A stretch of 64,000 nucleotides of DNA from Oscillospiraceae bacterium (GTDB taxonomy: Bacteria > Bacillota > Clostridia > Oscillospirales > Ruminococcaceae): contig SFFJ01000005.1 of the NCBI GenBank assembly GCA_004557855.1, positions 1-64,000 of the forward strand, written 5' to 3'. Every line of letters begins with the position of its first letter. Within the stretch, counting starts at the first letter, position 1. The notes beneath the pieces are model-generated. The model saw only the letters and a program-made list of their open reading frames with translations, did no database searches and was not told where the DNA came from. The translations under genes were made by a program, and so were the position numbers. Shown piece after piece: positions 51,467 through 59,784 of this stretch.

Positions 51467-54055
51467 ATGAAAGTCCTTGCCTTTGATGCCAACAGTATCG
51501 TCAACCGAGCCTTTTACGGGGTGCGGCTGCTCTCCACGCAGGATGGCACCTACACCAACGCCGTCTACGGCTTTTTCAATATCATCTATAAGCTCATCGA
51601 GGAGCAGAAGCCGGACGCCGTTGCCTTTGCCTTCGACCTGCACGCGCCCACCTTCCGCCACAAAATGTACGAGCCGTACAAGGGCACCCGCAAGGGAATG
51701 CCGGAGGAGCTGCGCCGGCAGATGCCCTTGGTAAAGGAAATGCTGCGGCTTTTGGGCTACCCCATTCTGGAAACCGAGGGCTACGAGGCGGACGATATCC
51801 TGGGCAGCCTGGCCCGGCAGGGGGAGAAAAACGGCGACACCGTGCTGCTTTGCACCGGCGACCGGGACTCCTTGCAGCTCATCACCGACTGCGTCAGCGT
51901 AATTCTGGCCAAAACCGCCCCGCAGGGCGCCGTCTACGAAACGATGACCCCCGCCGCCATCCGGGAAAAATACGGCGTCGAGCCGAAGGAACTCATCGAG
52001 GTCAAGGCGCTGATGGGCGACACCTCCGATAACATCCCCGGCGTGCCGGGCATCGGGGAAAAGAGCGCCCTTTCCCTCATCGTCAAATACCACACCGTCG
52101 AATATATCTACGCCCATTTGGACGAGTTGGAGCTGACCCCCTCCCTACGCAAAAAGCTGACCGAGGGCAGAATAACCGCCGCCATCAGCCGGGAGTTGGG
52201 AACCATCTGCTGCGAGGTGCCGGTGCCGGCGTGGAGCGAGCTGACCCCCGCCCCCCGGCAGGAGGAGGCACTTTATGCCTTCCTTTCCCGGCTGGAGCTC
52301 AACCGGCTCATCACCCGACTGGGCCTGACCGCCCCTGCTGCCATGCCGCAGCCGCCCGCCGCCGGGCTGGAGCCGCCGACCGTCACCTTTACCCCGCTGA
52401 CCGGCGAGACCGACTGCGCCGCATGGGGGAAGGATACCCCCCTGAACCTTTCCATTGCGTGGAATGAGGACGGCACCCCCGCCGCATTGTGCCTGCTGTG
52501 CGGAGAAACGCTGACCGGCTGCGCCGACCCCGCCGCCGACCTGTGGCAAAGGATTTTTTCGCTGCCCAATCCCAAGATCATCGCCGACGCCAAGCCCTGC
52601 TATAAGGCTGCATTGAAGTCGGGGAGCGACCTTGCCGCCCTGTGGATGGATACGGGACTGGCGGGCTACCTGCTCAATCCCAATGCGGGCAGCTACGCCG
52701 TGGAACGCCAGCTGGCGCAGCACGGGCTTTCCCTGCCTGCGGCAAAGGCGCCGGAGGCGCTGGTGCCCCTTGCACGGGAATGTCTGGGGCTCATGCTGCT
52801 TTCCCCCATACTGGAACGGGAGCTGGAGGCCAACCGTCAGCAAAAGCTGCTGCGGGAAATGGAGCAGCCCCTTTGCGAGGTGCTGGCCTCGATGGAGCTG
52901 ACCGGCTTTCGGATCGACCGCAAGGGCCTTGCGGAATTCGGGGTCTATCTGGACGGGCTGACCGCCGCACTGGAGCAGGAGATCTACACCCTTGCCGGCG
53001 GGGAGTTCAACATCAATTCCCCCAAGCAGCTGGGCGACGTGCTGTTCGGCAAGCTGGAGCTCCCCGCAAAGAAAAAGACCAAAAGCGGCTATTCCACCAA
53101 TGCCGAGGTGCTGGAGGAGCTGATCCCCTATCACCCCATCGTCAGCAAGATACTGGAGTACCGCAAATATAAAAAGCTTTCCTCCACCTATGTGGAGGGC
53201 CTCAAGGACACCATCGGCCCCGACAGCCGCATCCGTTCGGTGTTCCGCCAGACCGATACCCGTACCGGCCGCATCAGCAGTGCCGAGCCGAATATGCAGA
53301 ACATCCCCATCCGCACCGAGCCGGGCAGCCGGATGCGGGACTTCTTCGAGGCGGAGGAGGGCAACCTGCTGGTGGACGCCGACTATTCCCAGATCGAGCT
53401 GCGGGTGCTGGCGGCGCTGGCAAACGATACCGCAATGATCGCCGCCTTCCGGGAGGGGGTGGATATCCACACCCGTACCGCCGCACAGGTCTTTGATCTG
53501 CCGGAGGCCTTTGTCACCCCGCAGATGCGCTCCCGCGCCAAGGCCGTCAATTTCGGTATCGTCTACGGCATCGGCGCCTTCTCCCTCTCCCGGGATATCG
53601 GCGTTTCGATGCAGGAGGCCAATACCTATATCAAAAACTACAAGGAAACGTACAGCGGAATCGCCGCCTATCTGGATCGCTCCATTGAGGACGCAAGGGA
53701 AAAGGGCTACGCCGAAACGCTGTTCGGCCGCCGCCGCCCCCTGCCGGAATTAAAGGCCTCCAACCGGGTGCAGCGTGCCTTCGGGGAACGGGTGGCCATG
53801 AACGCCCCCATCCAGGGCACCGCCGCCGATATCATCAAGATCGCCATGGTGCGGGTGTACCGCCGCCTGAAAAAGGAGGTCCCCGCCGCCCGCCTGATTT
53901 TGCAGGTGCATGATGAGCTGATCGTCGAGACCCCGCAGGAAACCGCCGAAGCGGTGCGGGAGCTGGTACGGCAGGAGATGGAATCCGCCGTGCAGCTGGC
54001 CGTCCCGCTGCTGGTGGATGCCAAGGTGGGCAAAACGTGGGGCGAGGCGCATTGA
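51467..54055 (+). CDS. polA: DNA polymerase I
   Basis: An 862-residue Pol I. Residues 1-~290 are the 5'-3' nuclease (FDANSIVNRAFYG, ETEGYEADDILG, GDRDSLQLI, GDTSDNIPGVPGIGEKSA). The central domain has lost the proofreading DxE (LNLSIAWNEDG in place of FDTET), so the 3'-5' exonuclease is probably dead. The polymerase motifs are intact: DADYSQIELRVLA (A), RSRAKAVNFGIVYG (B) and QVHDELIVE (C). It fills repair and Okazaki gaps. CAAGGAG precedes the ATG; long upstream open sequence is only antisense of trmO. Confidence 0.96.
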   Translation: MKVLAFDANSIVNRAFYGVRLLSTQDGTYTNAVYGFFNIIYKLIEEQKPDAVAFAFDLHAPTFRHKMYEPYKGTRKGMPEELRRQMPLVKEMLRLLGYPILETEGYEADDILGSLARQGEKNGDTVLLCTGDRDSLQLITDCVSVILAKTAPQGAVYETMTPAAIREKYGVEPKELIEVKALMGDTSDNIPGVPGIGEKSALSLIVKYHTVEYIYAHLDELELTPSLRKKLTEGRITAAISRELGTICCEVPVPAWSELTPAPRQEEALYAFLSRLELNRLITRLGLTAPAAMPQPPAAGLEPPTVTFTPLTGETDCAAWGKDTPLNLSIAWNEDGTPAALCLLCGETLTGCADPAADLWQRIFSLPNPKIIADAKPCYKAALKSGSDLAALWMDTGLAGYLLNPNAGSYAVERQLAQHGLSLPAAKAPEALVPLARECLGLMLLSPILERELEANRQQKLLREMEQPLCEVLASMELTGFRIDRKGLAEFGVYLDGLTAALEQEIYTLAGGEFNINSPKQLGDVLFGKLELPAKKKTKSGYSTNAEVLEELIPYHPIVSKILEYRKYKKLSSTYVEGLKDTIGPDSRIRSVFRQTDTRTGRISSAEPNMQNIPIRTEPGSRMRDFFEAEEGNLLVDADYSQIELRVLAALANDTAMIAAFREGVDIHTRTAAQVFDLPEAFVTPQMRSRAKAVNFGIVYGIGAFSLSRDIGVSMQEANTYIKNYKETYSGIAAYLDRSIEDAREKGYAETLFGRRRPLPELKASNRVQRAFGERVAMNAPIQGTAADIIKIAMVRVYRRLKKEVPAARLILQVHDELIVETPQETAEAVRELVRQEMESAVQLAVPLLVDAKVGKTWGEAH

Positions 54056-54090
54056 CGCTTTTCCCTGTTTGTGCAGCAACCGGGGCACAG

Positions 54091-54178
54091 GGCGGCGCAG
54101 CCGCCCAAGCCTCCGGCTTGGGCGCCATCCCCCCTGCGGGGGGACGGCAGGCGCGCTCCGCGCGCCGGCTGCGCCGCC
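54091..54178. repeat. Five-hairpin element, copy J
   Basis: Outer arms GGCGGCGCAGCCG/CGGCTGCGCCGCC. Inner stems are GCCCAAGCC/GGCTTGGGC (loop TCC), a nearly perfect GCCATCCCCCC/GGGGGGACGGC (TGC) and GGCGCGC/GCGCGCC (TCC). It follows polA. Confidence 0.85.
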
Positions 54179-54267
54179 GGGCCCCGCCCCCTCCGCAGCC
54201 CCCTGCATTTTTCCGCATAACTCTTCCCCCCGCCCCCTCCGCAGCCCCCTGCAAGCCGCAGGCATAC

Positions 54268-54351
54268 GGGCCGCAGGCCAAGCCGCCCCGCAGGGGCGGC
54301 TTTCGGCGGGCTTCGCCCGCCGCGGCGGCTGCGCCGCCGACCCTGCGGCCC
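54268..54351. repeat. Five-hairpin element, copy K
   Basis: Outer arms GGGCCGCAGG/CCTGCGGCCC. Inner stems are AAGCCGCCCC/GGGGCGGCTT (loop GCA), CGGCGGGC/GCCCGCCG (TTC) and CGGCGGC/GCCGCCG (TGC). It lies between polA and rimI. Confidence 0.88.
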
Positions 54352-54469
54352 TCCCCGCCGACCCACACACATCCCCCGCCCACCCCCGCAAATTCCCCTA
54401 AAATATCCCATGAAACAATCCCTACAAAAATCCAAATACTATACAAATCCGTCCCGCAATCTCCGCCAT

Positions 54470-54565
54470 TTGTAAATTTTCCGTAAAAAAATGTTGCTTT
54501 TTAACCTTCCCGATGCAAAAAACCCCCGTTTTTGCCGTATTAGTGGGAGGACTTTTCCCGAAAGG
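54470..54565 (+). promoter_or_regulatory. Alternative-sigma-like promoter block of rimI
   Basis: TTTTTAACCTTCCCGATGC leads into TGCAAA (54514-54519), 17 bp, GTATTAG (54537-54543), then TGGGAGGACTTTTCCC. It mirrors the amidase block at 35343 in words and spacing. A frame MQKTPVFAVLVGGLFPKGAA (54513) is in frame with rimI, and the amidase counterpart MQK...VLVRGLFPG is similar; the true rimI start is set by AAAGGAG at 54573. Confidence 0.55.
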
Positions 54566-54572
54566 AGCCGCT

Positions 54573-55016
54573 ATGCCGCTTACCATCCGCCCCGCCGTCC
54601 CCGCCGACCTGCCCGCCCTTGCCGCCCTGGAGCAGGCCTGCTTTTCCCACCCGTGGAGCGAAAACGGCCTTGCCGAAACGCTGCAAAACGGCCGGTCGGT
54701 GTTCCTTGCGGCGGAAAGGGAAGGGGAGGTGCTGGGCTACCTCGGTATGGAATTTGTGCTGGATGAGGGCAGCATCACCAATGTGGCGGTGTTCCCCGGC
54801 TGCCGCAGGCAGGGCGTCGCCGATGCACTGGTCACCGGGCTGCTGCATAGGGCAGCGGCCATCGGCCTTGCCACCGTAACGCTGGAGGTCCGCCAAAGCA
54901 ACGCCCCGGCCATCGCCCTTTACCACAAGCACGGTTTTGTCCCGGTGGGACGCCGCAAAAACTACTATACCGCGCCCACGGAAGATGCTATACTGATGAC
55001 AGCACCCGTGAAATAA
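54573..55016 (+). CDS. rimI: Ribosomal-protein-alanine N-acetyltransferase RimI
   Basis: The 147-residue GNAT has the RimI pattern: LPALAALEQACFSHPWSENG, EGSITNVAVFPGCRRQGVAD (acetyl-CoA loop) and NAPAIALYHKHGFVPVGRRK-NYY. RimI acetylates ribosomal protein S18 N-terminus and is usually clustered with tsaD/tsaB, as here with tsaD 0.9 kb on. The start has AAAGGAG upstream. The promoter may be under an alternative sigma factor. Confidence 0.92.
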   Translation: MPLTIRPAVPADLPALAALEQACFSHPWSENGLAETLQNGRSVFLAAEREGEVLGYLGMEFVLDEGSITNVAVFPGCRRQGVADALVTGLLHRAAAIGLATVTLEVRQSNAPAIALYHKHGFVPVGRRKNYYTAPTEDAILMTAPVK

Positions 55017-55101
55017 AAAACCCGCGTATCGGCAAAAGGGCGGCCCGCCCCCCCGCCGACCCGCAAAAATAAGCAAAAACCGAGAAAAGGAGTGTTTCGC
55101 C

Positions 55102-55326
55102 ATGAAGAAAAATCCCATCCACTTTTACTGGGGCCGCAAAAACGGCCTGATCGTCACCCGTGAGGAGGTCGACGGCAGCAACCCCGAGGTCGTGTTCGTC
55201 AGCAACGCCCTCTCGCTGGACCGTCTGAAAAAGGCCGGCATCGCCGCCCTCGCCGGGCTGTTCCTGTTCTGGCGCATCACCCGCCTGATCCGCCGCATCA
55301 CCCGCCGCCACCGGAAAGAAGATTAA
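55102..55326 (+). CDS. Small 74-aa membrane protein
   Basis: It has a soluble start (NPIHFYWGRKNGLIVTREEV), one helix (AGIAALAGLFLFWRI) and a very basic tail (RLIRRITRRHRKED). AAAAGGAG precedes the ATG. No family recognised. It lies between rimI and a tandem-repeat array. Confidence 0.6.
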   Translation: MKKNPIHFYWGRKNGLIVTREEVDGSNPEVVFVSNALSLDRLKKAGIAALAGLFLFWRITRLIRRITRRHRKED

Positions 55327-55338
55327 AAACGCCGCAAA

Positions 55339-55810
55339 ATCAGCGGAGGGGAAAATCTGCCGAGAGGATAAAACCCGGAGGAAAAACCCGGAGGAAAAAC
55401 CCGGAGGAAAAACCCGATGCCCGCCGAATGGCAAAAGGCAGAATAAAAATCCCGCCCGACCCGCAAAATCAACGGGAAAGATGTCATTGCCTTTGTAAAA
55501 ATCAGCGGAGGGGAAAATCTGCCGAGAGAATAAAACCCGGAGGAAAAACCCGCCGCCCGCCGTTGGGCAAAAGGCCGAAAAAATCCCGCCAGACCCGCAA
55601 AAGCAGCGGGAAAAATGCCCTGCCATTTGCTAAAATCAGCGGAGGGGAAAATCTGCCGAGAGGGTAAAACCCGGAGGAAAAACCCGCCGCCCGCCGTTGG
55701 GCAAAAGGCCGAAAAAATCCCGCTTGGCCCGCAAAACCAGCAGGAAAAATGTCCTTGCTTTGCAAAAACCAGCAGAGGAAAAAATCCACCCGCAAAAACG
55801 CCGGGAGAAT
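55339..55810. repeat. Tandem repeat array, units of ~134-162 bp
   Basis: The segment ATCAGCGGAGGGGAAAATCT begins units at 55339, 55501 and 55635, with a decayed one near 55777. Each unit continues with CCGGAGGAAAAACCCG (tripled in unit 1), CCGTTGGGCAAAAGGCCGAA and CCCGCAAAA-like blocks. Minus-strand frames across it are repeat products (RQIFPSADF), not genes. It fills 55327-55908 before tsaD. Confidence 0.8.
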
Positions 55811-55908
55811 AATTCCCCTGCGCCCGCGCAAAAAACAGCCCCGGAGGGGAAGCCCGCCGGCTGTTCTTTGCGGGAGCGATGCCCTAAAAAACCTGAACCG
55901 GAGTTGCT

Positions 55909-56919
55909 ATGAAGATTATCAGTATTGAAACCAGCTGTGATGAGACCGCTGCGGCGGTCATCGAGGACGGGCGCAAAATCTGTTCCTCGGTCATCCACAC
56001 GCAGGTGGAGGAACACAAGCTATACGGCGGGGTCGTGCCGGAAATTGCCTCCCGCCGCCACATTGAAGCCATCTGCGGGGTGACGGCCGAAGCGCTGGAG
56101 CAGGCCGGTCTGACCGTCCGGGAGGCGGACGCCATTGCCGTTACCGCCGCCCCGGGGCTCATCGGTGCGGTGCTGGTGGGGGTGAATTTCGCCAAGGGAC
56201 TGGCGCTTTCCGCCGGGAAGCCCCTCATCCCGGTCCACCATATCCGCGGCCATGTGGCGGCCAATTATCTGGCCCACCCCGATTTGGAGCCGCCCTTTCT
56301 GGCGCTCATCGTCAGCGGGGGACACAGCCACATCGTGCTGGTGAAGGATTACTGCGACTATGAGATTCTGGGCCGCACCACCGATGACGCCGCAGGCGAA
56401 GCCTTTGATAAGGCCGCCCGCTGCGTGGGGCTGCCCTACCCCGGCGGGGTGGCGCTGGATGCCATTTCCCGTGAGGGGGACCCCCATGCCTACCCGCTGC
56501 CCACCCCCCATGCCGAGGGAGAATTCAACTTCTCCTTTTCGGGGCTGAAAACGGCGGTCATCAATCTGGCGCACAACGCCGAGCAAAAGGGGCAGCCGCT
56601 GGTTCCCGCCGACCTGGCCGCCAGCTTTTGCAGCCATGTCAGTGAGATTTTGTGGCAAAAGACGGCGGCTGCCGCCGGGCGGTACGGCTGCAAAAAAATC
56701 GTGCTGGCCGGGGGCGTTTCCGCCAACAGCTGGCTGCGGCAGCGGGCGGAACGGGGCTGCGCCGAAAAGGGCTGGCAGCTTTATATGCCGCCGCTTTCCC
56801 TCACCGGGGATAACGCTGCCATGATCGGGGCGCAGGCCTACTACGAATACCGGGCGGGGCACACCGGGGACTGGTCCCTGAACGGCCTGCCCACTATGGA
56901 GATCACCGAGCAGTTCTGA
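55909..56919 (+). CDS. tsaD: tRNA threonylcarbamoyladenosine synthase subunit TsaD
   Basis: The 336-residue protein starts MKIISIETSCDETAAAVIED and has the metal site HHIRGH, the ASKHA motifs LIVSGGHSHIVL and GGVSANSWLR, and KAARCVGLPYPGG. With TsaB/TsaC/TsaE it makes t6A at position 37 of ANN-decoding tRNAs; TrmO (50477) further methylates it. TsaB/TsaE are not seen next to it. A CCGGAG ribosome site precedes the ATG. Confidence 0.96.
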   Translation: MKIISIETSCDETAAAVIEDGRKICSSVIHTQVEEHKLYGGVVPEIASRRHIEAICGVTAEALEQAGLTVREADAIAVTAAPGLIGAVLVGVNFAKGLALSAGKPLIPVHHIRGHVAANYLAHPDLEPPFLALIVSGGHSHIVLVKDYCDYEILGRTTDDAAGEAFDKAARCVGLPYPGGVALDAISREGDPHAYPLPTPHAEGEFNFSFSGLKTAVINLAHNAEQKGQPLVPADLAASFCSHVSEILWQKTAAAAGRYGCKKIVLAGGVSANSWLRQRAERGCAEKGWQLYMPPLSLTGDNAAMIGAQAYYEYRAGHTGDWSLNGLPTMEITEQF

Positions 56920-56937
56920 TGCTGCAGAGGGCAGGGA

Positions 56938-57026
56938 CGGGCCGCAGGCCCGGCGGTGCCCTGCACCGCCGCGGGCGGGCGGAGCCCGCCCGAAACCGCC
57001 CGAAGGACGGTTTGGCCTGCGGCCCG
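56938..57026. repeat. Five-hairpin element, copy L
   Basis: Outer arms CGGGCCGCAGGCC/GGCCTGCGGCCCG. Inner stems are CGGCGGTGC/GCACCGCCG (loop CCT), CGGGCGGGC/GCCCGCCCG (GGA) and AAACCGCCC/GGACGGTTT (GAA, one mismatch). It lies between tsaD and pckG. Confidence 0.88.
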
Positions 57027-57166
57027 GTGGCCCTGCCGGCTTGCCCCCTGCCAAAAAGTTGACAAAAATTTAACAAATTTTTGGGTAGAAATTCCCGCGG
57101 GGATAGGGTATAATAGAGGCGTAAAATAGGCCGGTTTTCCGGCATTATCAGAAGGGAGATATAAAA

Positions 57167-58948
57167 ATGGCACTTACTTCCAACAAGTCCGTTCTCAAGT
57201 GGGTCGACGAGATGGTCGCCCTCACCAAGCCGGAAAAGGTCGTCTGGATCGACGGCAGCGAGGAACAGCTTGAAGCGCTGCGCGCCGAGAGCTGCTCCAC
57301 CGGCGAAATGATCAAGCTGAACGAGGAAAAGCTGCCCGGCTGCTACCTGCACCGTTCCGCAGTCAATGATGTCGCCCGTGTAGAGGGCCGTACCTTCATC
57401 TGCACCCGCAAAAAAGAGGATGCAGGCCCCACCAACAACTGGATGGACCCCAAGGAGACCTACGAAAAGCTGGGTAAGCTCTTTGACGGCTCCATGAAGG
57501 GCCGCACCATGTATGTCATCCCCTACTGCATGGCGCACGTCGGCTCCCCCTTTGCCAAGGTGGGCATCGAGCTGACCGACTCCATCTATGTCGTTCTTTC
57601 CATGGCCATCATGACCCGCATCGGGCAGAAGGTAATGGACTTCCTGGGCGACAGCGAGGATTTCGTAAAGGGTCTGCACTCCAAGAAGGACCTGGATGAG
57701 TCCGAGCGCTATATCGTCCACTTCCCGGAGGACAATACCATCTGGAGCATCAACTCCGGCTACGGCGGCAACGTGCTGCTGGGCAAAAAGTGCTTTGCCC
57801 TGCGCATCGCTTCCTTCCAGGCCAGAAAAGAGGGCTGGATGGCCGAGCATATGCTCATCCTCGGCATCGAGAACCCCGAGGGCGAGACCAAGTATGTCAC
57901 CGCCGCCTTCCCCTCCGCCTGCGGCAAGACCAACCTTGCCATGCTCATCCCCCCCAAGAAATATGCCGATATGGGCTACAAGGCCTGGTGCGTCGGTGAT
58001 GATATCGCCTGGCTGCGCATCGGCCCCGACGGCCGCCTGTGGGCTGTAAACCCCGAATACGGCTTCTTCGGTGTGGCGCCCGGCACCAACGCCAAGAGCA
58101 ACCCCAACGCCCTGGAGACCACCCGCAAGAACACCATCTTCACCAACGTGGTGCAGAACCTGGACGACAATACCGTTTGGTGGGAGAAGCTGGACAAGAA
58201 CCCGCCCAAGCACGCTCTGAACTGGAAGGGCGAGCCGTGGGACGGCAGCGACGGTACCCCCGGCGCTCATCCCAACAGCCGCTTTACCGCACCCAGCCTG
58301 AACTGCCCCTGCCTTTCCCCCGAATATGAGAACCCCAACGGCGTTCCGGTTTCCGCTATCATCTTCGGCGGCCGCCGCGCCAAGACCGCTCCGCTGGTTT
58401 ACCAGTCCCGTGACTGGGCCCACGGCGTCTTTGTAGGCTCCGCGATGGCCAGCGAGACCACCGCTGCCGCCACCGGTGCTGTCGGTGTGGTTCGCCGTGA
58501 CCCCATGGCCATGCGTCCCTTCATCGGCTACCATGCCGGCGATTACTTTGCACACTGGCTGGAGATGGGCGAAAAGCTGGGCGATAAGGCCCCGAAGATC
58601 TTCCATGTCAACTGGTTCCGCACCGATGACGAGGGCAACTTCCTGTGGCCCGGCTTCGGCGAGAATATGCGTGTGCTGCTGTGGATCCTGGCCCGCTGCG
58701 AGGGCAAGGTAAGCGCCCGTGAATCCGCCATCGGCTACCTGCCCTATGTCAAGGATATTGACATCGAGGGGCTGGAGAACGAGGGCGAGGAATTCACCCA
58801 CATGATGCTGGACGAACTGCTGACCGTAGACAAGAAGCTGTGGCGTGAGGACGCCGAAGGCATCGAGGAATTCTACAACATGATCGGCGACCGCGTTCCC
58901 GCCAAGCTGCGGGAGGAGCTGGCCACCCTCAAGAAGAACCTCGAATAA
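57167..58948 (+). CDS. pckG: Phosphoenolpyruvate carboxykinase (GTP)
   Basis: The 593-residue enzyme has the GTP-type kinase loop FPSACGKTNLAM, YCMAHVGSPFAKVGIELTDS, GGRRAKTAPLVYQSRDW and NWFRTDDEGNFLWPGFGENM. It interconverts oxaloacetate and PEP; in gut fermenters it often runs toward oxaloacetate. Highly biased, GC-rich codons and a strong AAGGGAG site suggest high expression. TATAAT at about 57111 and a TTGACA further up precede it. A terminator follows. Confidence 0.97.
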   Translation: MALTSNKSVLKWVDEMVALTKPEKVVWIDGSEEQLEALRAESCSTGEMIKLNEEKLPGCYLHRSAVNDVARVEGRTFICTRKKEDAGPTNNWMDPKETYEKLGKLFDGSMKGRTMYVIPYCMAHVGSPFAKVGIELTDSIYVVLSMAIMTRIGQKVMDFLGDSEDFVKGLHSKKDLDESERYIVHFPEDNTIWSINSGYGGNVLLGKKCFALRIASFQARKEGWMAEHMLILGIENPEGETKYVTAAFPSACGKTNLAMLIPPKKYADMGYKAWCVGDDIAWLRIGPDGRLWAVNPEYGFFGVAPGTNAKSNPNALETTRKNTIFTNVVQNLDDNTVWWEKLDKNPPKHALNWKGEPWDGSDGTPGAHPNSRFTAPSLNCPCLSPEYENPNGVPVSAIIFGGRRAKTAPLVYQSRDWAHGVFVGSAMASETTAAATGAVGVVRRDPMAMRPFIGYHAGDYFAHWLEMGEKLGDKAPKIFHVNWFRTDDEGNFLWPGFGENMRVLLWILARCEGKVSARESAIGYLPYVKDIDIEGLENEGEEFTHMMLDELLTVDKKLWREDAEGIEEFYNMIGDRVPAKLREELATLKKNLE

Positions 58949-58965
58949 GAGAATCACTGTACGTC

Positions 58966-58998
58966 AGGCTCCCTCATCGGGTGATGGGGGAGCCTTTC
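58966..58998 (+). terminator. pckG terminator
   Basis: AGGCTCCCTCATC/GATGGGGGAGCCT with loop GGGT, followed by TTCCC. Confidence 0.75.
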
Positions 58999-59029
58999 CC
59001 CGATAGTTGACCCGAAACCGGAGGACGCC

Positions 59030-59548
59030 ATGGACTGCATTTTTGAAAATACCACCACCTTAACCCGCCGCAACCTGACCGAGATGGCCCGTGCCAACGC
59101 CCCGAAATGGAGCCTGCTGACCGGGCTGCTGCCGGCGGCTGCGGCCGTTGCCGTTGCGATATGGGACCTTGCCCGGCGGGGCATCACGCTGTGGGCGGGG
59201 CTGCTGCTTTTGGCGGCCTTTGCGCTGGTGATGACCACCTACGGCGCCCCGGCCCGGGTCGCCCTGAAGATCGCGAAGCGGAACATGAAAAAATACGGAA
59301 GCGAGGTGACGGCCACCCTGACCTTTTACGAGGACGTGGTGAAGGTGCACAACCGGCAGGAGGGTACCACCGGCGACCTGCGGTATGAGCAGATCATCGC
59401 CGTGCGGGAGACGCAGCACCTGTACCTGCTGGAGCTGCCCGGCAAGGCGGCGCTGATGCTGGAGAAGACCGCCTTTTCCGCCGGCCGCCCGGAGGACTTC
59501 CTGCCCTTTATGCGGGGGAAGTGCCCGGGGAGGGTGGGGGCAAAATAA
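59030..59548 (+). CDS. YcxB-family membrane protein
   Basis: The 172-residue protein has two membrane helices (LLTGLLPAAAAVAVAIWDLA and GITLWAGLLLLAAFALVM), then a soluble region VTATLTFYEDVVKVHNRQEG, LRYEQIIAVRETQHLYLLEL typical of YcxB-like proteins (PF14317). Function unknown. GGAGG-like bases precede the ATG. Confidence 0.8.
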   Translation: MDCIFENTTTLTRRNLTEMARANAPKWSLLTGLLPAAAAVAVAIWDLARRGITLWAGLLLLAAFALVMTTYGAPARVALKIAKRNMKKYGSEVTATLTFYEDVVKVHNRQEGTTGDLRYEQIIAVRETQHLYLLELPGKAALMLEKTAFSAGRPEDFLPFMRGKCPGRVGAK

Positions 59549-59568
59549 GAGACTTTCCCGTAAACCGA

Positions 59569-59600
59569 AAGACGGCTGCCCTTTGCGGCAGCCGTCTTTT
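59569..59600 (+). terminator. Terminator, left of repeat copy M
   Basis: AAGACGGCTGCC/GGCAGCCGTCTT, loop CTTTGC, then TTATT. A near-copy facing the other gene is at 59738. Confidence 0.85.
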
Positions 59601-59634
59601 ATTGCAGCAGGGACCCTGCAAGGGGGGCAGGGGC

Positions 59635-59713
59635 GCCCGCAGGGCAAACCGTCCGCAGGACGGTTTCGGCGGCTGCGCCGCCGGTTCCGGCGAAGCCGGA
59701 ACGCCCTGCGGGC
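59635..59713. repeat. Five-hairpin element, copy M
   Basis: Outer arms GCCCGCAGGGC/GCCCTGCGGGC. Inner stems are AAACCGTCC/GGACGGTTT (loop GCA), CGGCGGC/GCCGCCG (TGC) and GTTCCGGC/GCCGGAAC (GAA). It is enclosed between two like terminators in a convergent gap. Confidence 0.92.
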
Positions 59714-59737
59714 GGCCCGCCCCCTGCACAGACCACA

Positions 59738-59773
59738 AAACGGCTGCCCCGGAGAGGGGCAGCCGTCTTTTTG
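59738..59773 (-). terminator. Terminator of the acetyltransferase gene
   Basis: CGGCTGCCCC/GGGGCAGCCG, loop GGAGA, flanked by A-run and T-run so it works both ways. It shares ACGGCTGCC with the stem at 59569. Confidence 0.8.
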
Positions 59774-59784
59774 CGTTTGCGGGG

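Noticed and set aside
55502..56016. Minus-strand proteins with RQIFPSADF repeats
   Set aside because: They arise from the tandem array and have no ribosome sites.
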